From Streptomyces sannanensis (GTDB taxonomy: Bacteria; Actinomycetota; Actinomycetes; Streptomycetales; Streptomycetaceae): a DNA stretch of 64,000 bases. Made by a program: the position numbers and the translations under genes. Of the stretch, positions 60,558-64,000 are shown one piece after another (position 1 is the first letter of the stretch; each line of letters begins with the position of its first letter). Below the pieces are notes generated by a model. It worked only from the letters and a program-made list of their open reading frames with translations. It made no database searches and was not told where the DNA came from. The DNA is taken from positions 5,518,001 to 5,582,000 of the forward strand of contig NZ_BAAAYL010000001.1 in NCBI RefSeq assembly GCF_039536205.1, in the 5' to 3' direction.

Positions 60558-62300
60558 ATGGCCAGACAGAAAGTGGCGGAGCAGTTCGTCGACATCCTCG
60601 TCCGCGCGGGTGTGCGTCGTCTGTACGGTGTGGTGGGCGACAGCCTGAACCCCGTGGTCGACGCCGTCCGCCGTACGCCCGCGATCGAGTGGATCCAGGT
60701 CCGCCACGAGGAGACCGCCGCGTTCGCGGCCGGGGCCGAGGCCCAGCTCACCGGTCGGCTGGCGGCCTGCGCGGGCTCGTGCGGTCCCGGCAATCTCCAT
60801 CTCATCAACGGCCTGTACGACGCGCATCGTTCGATGGCGCCCGTCCTCGCCCTGGCCTCGCACATCCCGTCCGGGGAGATCGGCCTCGGCTACTTCCAGG
60901 AGACCCATCCGGACCAGTTGTTCCGCGAGTGCAGCCACTACAGCGAGCTGATCTCCAATCCCGGGCAGATGCCCCGGCTGCTCCAGACCGCTATCCAGCA
61001 CGCGGTCGGCCGTGGCGGTGTCAGCGTCGTGTCGCTCCCGGGTGACATCGCCGACCAGCCCGCTCCGGAGAAGTCCATCGAGCATGCCCTGGTCACCGCA
61101 CGTCCGACGGTGCGGCCCGGGGACGAGGAGATCGACAAGCTGGTGCGCCTGATCGATGAAGCGGAACGGGTGACGTTGTTCTGCGGCAGCGGAACCGCGG
61201 GCGCGCACTCCGAGGTGATGGAGTTCGCCGAGCGGATCAAGTCCCCGGTGGGGCACGCGCTGCGCGGCAAGGAGTGGATCCAGTACGACAACCCCTATGA
61301 CGTGGGTATGAGCGGACTGCTCGGCTATGGCGCCGCGTACGAGGCCACCCATGAGTGCGATCTGCTGATCCTGCTGGGCACCGACTTCCCGTACCAGGCC
61401 TTCCTTCCCGACGATGTGAAGATCGCTCAGGTCGATGTACGTCCCGAGAACCTCGGCCGGCGGTCCAAGCTGGACCTCGCCGTCTGGGGCGACGTACGGG
61501 AGACGCTGCGCTGCCTCGTCCCGCGTGTGCGCGCCAAGACGGACCGGCGTTTCCTCGACAGGATGCTCAAGAAGCACGCGGACGCGCTGGAGGGCGTGGT
61601 CAAGGCCTACACCCGCAAGGTCGAGAAGCACATCCCGATCCATCCGGAGTTCGTCGCCTCGGTCCTCGACGAACTCGCCGACGACGATGCCGTGTTCACC
61701 GTCGACACGGGTATGTGCAATGTGTGGGCGGCCCGTTATCTGTCGCCCAACGGGCGCCGGCGCATCATCGGTTCGTTCAGCCATGGTTCGATGGCCAACG
61801 CGCTGCCGCAGGCGATCGGCGCGCAGTTCCTCGACCGTGACCGCCAGGTGATCTCCATGTCGGGCGACGGCGGATTCGCGATGCTGATGGGTGACTTCCT
61901 GACGCTGGTGCAGTACGACCTGCCGGTGAAGGTCGTACTGTTCAACAACTCCTCACTCAGCATGGTGGAGCTGGAGATGCTGGTCGCCGGTCTGCCGTCG
62001 TACGGGACCACCAACCGCAACCCCGACTTCTCTGCCATCGCCAAGGCCGCCGGGGCGTACGGGGTACGTGTCGAGAAACCCAAGCACCTCGCGGGCGCAC
62101 TGAAGGACGCCTTCGGGCACAAGGGGCCGGCCCTGGTCGATGTCGTCACCGATCCGAACGCCCTCTCCATTCCGCCGAAGATCAGCGCGGAGATGGTGAC
62201 CGGATTCGCGCTGTCCGCCAGCAAGATGGTCCTTGATGGGGGAGTGGGCCGTATGGTCCAGATGGCACGCTCCAACCTGCGTAATATTCCCAGGCCATGA
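60558..62300 (+). CDS. poxB: Pyruvate oxidase/dehydrogenase-type ThDP enzyme
   Basis: 580 aa. The activating Glu is in VRHEETAAFAAG; the ThDP/Mg motif is GDGGFAMLMGDFLTLVQYDL..NNSS (~430-460). LYGVVGDSLNPVVDAV at the N-terminus and the domain order fit the PoxB family, which converts pyruvate to acetate and CO2 passing electrons to quinone with FAD. ThDP-dependent relatives such as acetolactate synthase are less likely given ECSHYSELI and the C-terminal region. Probably a single gene with its own promoter at 60503-60557. Confidence 0.85.
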   Translation: MARQKVAEQFVDILVRAGVRRLYGVVGDSLNPVVDAVRRTPAIEWIQVRHEETAAFAAGAEAQLTGRLAACAGSCGPGNLHLINGLYDAHRSMAPVLALASHIPSGEIGLGYFQETHPDQLFRECSHYSELISNPGQMPRLLQTAIQHAVGRGGVSVVSLPGDIADQPAPEKSIEHALVTARPTVRPGDEEIDKLVRLIDEAERVTLFCGSGTAGAHSEVMEFAERIKSPVGHALRGKEWIQYDNPYDVGMSGLLGYGAAYEATHECDLLILLGTDFPYQAFLPDDVKIAQVDVRPENLGRRSKLDLAVWGDVRETLRCLVPRVRAKTDRRFLDRMLKKHADALEGVVKAYTRKVEKHIPIHPEFVASVLDELADDDAVFTVDTGMCNVWAARYLSPNGRRRIIGSFSHGSMANALPQAIGAQFLDRDRQVISMSGDGGFAMLMGDFLTLVQYDLPVKVVLFNNSSLSMVELEMLVAGLPSYGTTNRNPDFSAIAKAAGAYGVRVEKPKHLAGALKDAFGHKGPALVDVVTDPNALSIPPKISAEMVTGFALSASKMVLDGGVGRMVQMARSNLRNIPRP

Positions 62301-62520
62301 GCCGGCCGAGACCCGTGGTGCGTCCGCCGGCCGGGTGGCGTTCCGGTCGGCCTACGGCGATATCCGCAGTCCTGGATCGGCGGATCGGCTGAACTCCCCC
62401 GGCCATGAGTGCTTTGTGGCCCATTCGCCACTGTTTATAAAGAATTGGCATGCGTGCACCTCGCTTTGTGGGGCATGCATCCCCGTGGGCCTGTTCGAGA
62501 CAAAGGAGTCGGATCCAGGT

Positions 62521-62997
62521 GTGCGGGTGGGGGTTATGACAGGGCGTCAGGCAGGGGCCGGACCCACGGCGGGCCGACCGTACCGCGGACCCGGAGCCGA
62601 GGAGGAGCAGGGGATCCACTTACGACGCAGGCTGGGGCGGGCGGACTATCCGGCCATCGCGGAAGTGCGGCACGCGTTGCGCGACATGCTGGGGGGCCGC
62701 GACCGTCCTTCGACAGCCGATGTGGCGGAGCTCCTCACCAGTGAACTGGTGACCAACGCGCTGATCCATACCGACGAGGGTGCGGTGGTCACCGCCACGG
62801 TGGGGGGAAGCAGGCTTCGCGTGGAAGTGGGGGACTCCACGACCGTTCTGCCCGGACCGCGCATGCCGACGGCCGACGAGGGGACGCACGGCAGAGGGCT
62901 GTTCCTGGTGCAGGCTCTGGCCGACGCTTGGGGCGTACGGGCGCAGGGGGCGGGGAAGGTCGTCTGGTTCGAGCTGAGCTGGGGCTCGCCTCAGTGA
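62521..62997 (+). CDS. Anti-sigma-type ATP-binding protein
   Basis: 158 aa from GTG 62521 (AAAGGAG ten bases upstream); ATG 62536 is an alternative. ADVAELLTSELVTNALIHTD is the N-box of the HATPase_c fold, with RLRVEVGDSTTVLPGPR and HGRGLFLVQALADAWGV as ATP-lid motifs. Same class as 33634-34164 but not closely similar. Regulatory role expected. Confidence 0.85.
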   Translation: MRVGVMTGRQAGAGPTAGRPYRGPGAEEEQGIHLRRRLGRADYPAIAEVRHALRDMLGGRDRPSTADVAELLTSELVTNALIHTDEGAVVTATVGGSRLRVEVGDSTTVLPGPRMPTADEGTHGRGLFLVQALADAWGVRAQGAGKVVWFELSWGSPQ

Positions 62998-63066
62998 CGT
63001 GGATGCCGACGGCGGCGCTGCGGCCGGTGGCGAGGGGAGCCGGTGGATTCGAGGGGGAGCCGTCCG

Positions 63067-64000
63067 TCATCCGAACTGCCGCTCGAGAGCCTGGAGTTTC
63101 TGCTCCAAGGAGTCGAGCCGCGGCAGGGCCAGTGTGTCGTCCTCCGCGGTGAGATCGACCGTCACAGCCTCAGTGTTCGTCGCGGACTGACGGGCCGGCA
63201 GGGAGGGCCGGGGGCGCAGAGGAAGCTGTCCCGGCTCGGATATGGCAGGCTCCACGGTGGGGGCGGTGGCCGCTTGAGCCGTGATGCCGGGCGCCTCGGC
63301 CGGACGGCCGCCGCCACGGCCCGGTGACCAGCCGCCGCGCCGGTACTGCCGGCCGATCGCCTTGATCTGCGCCCGCTCCAGTTTCTGCTGCTCGCGCCTG
63401 CGGAGCCGGTTGCGCTCCTTCTCCCGCCGGTCCTCGCGCACCTCGTCGACCGCCTCTTCCAGCGTGCGTACGCCTTCGAGCAGCATCAATGACCAGGCGC
63501 CGAACGTCTCCCGGGGTGCCCGCAGCCACCGTACGATCCGGATCTGCGGCAGCGGACGGGGCACCAGGCCCTGCTCACGCAGCGCGGCCCTGCGGGTCTG
63601 CTTGAGGGCGCGGTCGAAGAGCACCGCGGCCGAGAGCGACATTCCCGCGAAGAAATGCGGAGCTCCGGCGTGCGACATCCCGCGGGGCGCGTGCACCCAG
63701 TTGAACCAGGCGGCCGCGCCCGCGAAGGCCCATACGAGCAGCCGCGAGCCGAGCGCCGCGTCGCCGTGGCTGGCCTCGCGCACCGCCAGCACCGAACAGA
63801 ACATCGCCGCGCCGTCGAGGCCGAACGGGACCAGGTACTCCCAGCCGCCGGAGAGGTTGAGGTTCTGCCGGCCGAAGCCGACCAGGCCGTGGAAGGAGAG
63901 CGCGGCCGCCACCGCGGCGCAGCAGAAGAGCAGCAGATAGGACGCGATGCCGTAGATCGCTTCCTTCCGTCTGCGGCGCTCCTCGCTGCGCTCCCAGCTG
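63067..64000 (-). CDS. DUF2637 membrane protein (partial, 5' end outside window)
   Basis: At least 310 residues visible. Upstream sequence to the edge stays open (RRRKEAIYGIASYLLLFCC), so the start is outside. Three or four membrane helices (LLLFCCAAVAAALSF, YLVPFGLDGAAMFCSVLAV, LLVWAFAGAAAWFNWVHAP) are followed by a charged helical tail (EDRREKERNRLRRREQQKLE) and a leucine-rich end (LPRLDSLEQKLQALERQFG). DUF2637 proteins are common in Streptomyces, often on or derived from plasmids; function unknown. Confidence 0.8.
   Translation of the reverse strand, partial: SWERSEERRRRKEAIYGIASYLLLFCCAAVAAALSFHGLVGFGRQNLNLSGGWEYLVPFGLDGAAMFCSVLAVREASHGDAALGSRLLVWAFAGAAAWFNWVHAPRGMSHAGAPHFFAGMSLSAAVLFDRALKQTRRAALREQGLVPRPLPQIRIVRWLRAPRETFGAWSLMLLEGVRTLEEAVDEVREDRREKERNRLRRREQQKLERAQIKAIGRQYRRGGWSPGRGGGRPAEAPGITAQAATAPTVEPAISEPGQLPLRPRPSLPARQSATNTEAVTVDLTAEDDTLALPRLDSLEQKLQALERQFG

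Overview
This is a high-GC actinobacterial chromosome segment, almost certainly Streptomyces. The signs are dense codon-3 GC, many ATGA/GTGA-coupled operons, rare TTA (bldA-type) codons confined to accessory genes, mycothiol-type and PPC/BrkB/DUF2637 families, and leaderless promoters.

Left chromosomal flank (1-10,000). A minus-strand assimilatory sulfate-reduction operon runs leader peptide - sir - zinc-ribbon protein - cysH - cysC - cysD (cysD cut by the window edge). Then come a GNAT enzyme, aidB and a divergent BrkB/YihY membrane protein whose start codons are 17 bp apart, an AraC regulator convergent with a VOC protein, and the 5' half of an rsgA GTPase gene with its upstream peptide. 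Two copies of an interspersed GC-rich repeat flank the aidB/brkB block in opposite orientation.

Island (about 10,001-43,804, 33.8 kb). A large serine integrase starts just inside the left junction and a phiC31-gp3-like recombination directionality factor lies just inside the right one. The two junctions share CCTGGGAG and both lie inside rsgA. Joining the outer halves on paper restores an uninterrupted rsgA, so this codon run is the inferred attB. The right end of the island carries its own promoter region, upstream peptide and 5' half of rsgA, fused in frame to the chromosomal 3' half. The island therefore appears to break a housekeeping gene and replace the missing half. Cargo: (a) a CATRA-type conflict system (CHAT/TPR protease-like protein, small partner, membrane partner); (b) an 11-gene minus-strand operon-like run combining a short candidate RiPP precursor with a radical SAM/SPASM enzyme, a 2OG-Fe(II) oxygenase and an HExxH-type enzyme, plus a module of PEP-mutase-like enzyme, D-2-hydroxyacid dehydrogenase, TylF-like methyltransferase, degenerate Nudix protein, thymidylate-kinase-like protein and nucleotidyltransferase; (c) a TTA-containing XRE regulator, asparaginase, PPC protein, second nucleotidyltransferase and anti-sigma-type ATPase; (d) a truncated DNA-methyltransferase chimera, an unknown 511-aa protein with a nuclease-like EAK motif, IS debris, and an IS701-type element carrying a passenger gene.

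Right chromosomal flank (43,805-64,000). After the restored rsgA come a five-gene peptide/nickel-type ABC transporter operon, a stretch of gene debris (exonuclease, IS21, two solitary CRISPR-like repeats), GNAT, an Ada-AlkA fusion with an apparently damaged glycosylase centre, a LuxR-type regulator divergent from a secreted subtilisin-like protease, a PP2C-like protein, a pyruvate oxidase-type ThDP enzyme, an anti-sigma-type ATPase and the end of a DUF2637 membrane protein. No tRNA or rRNA gene was recognised.
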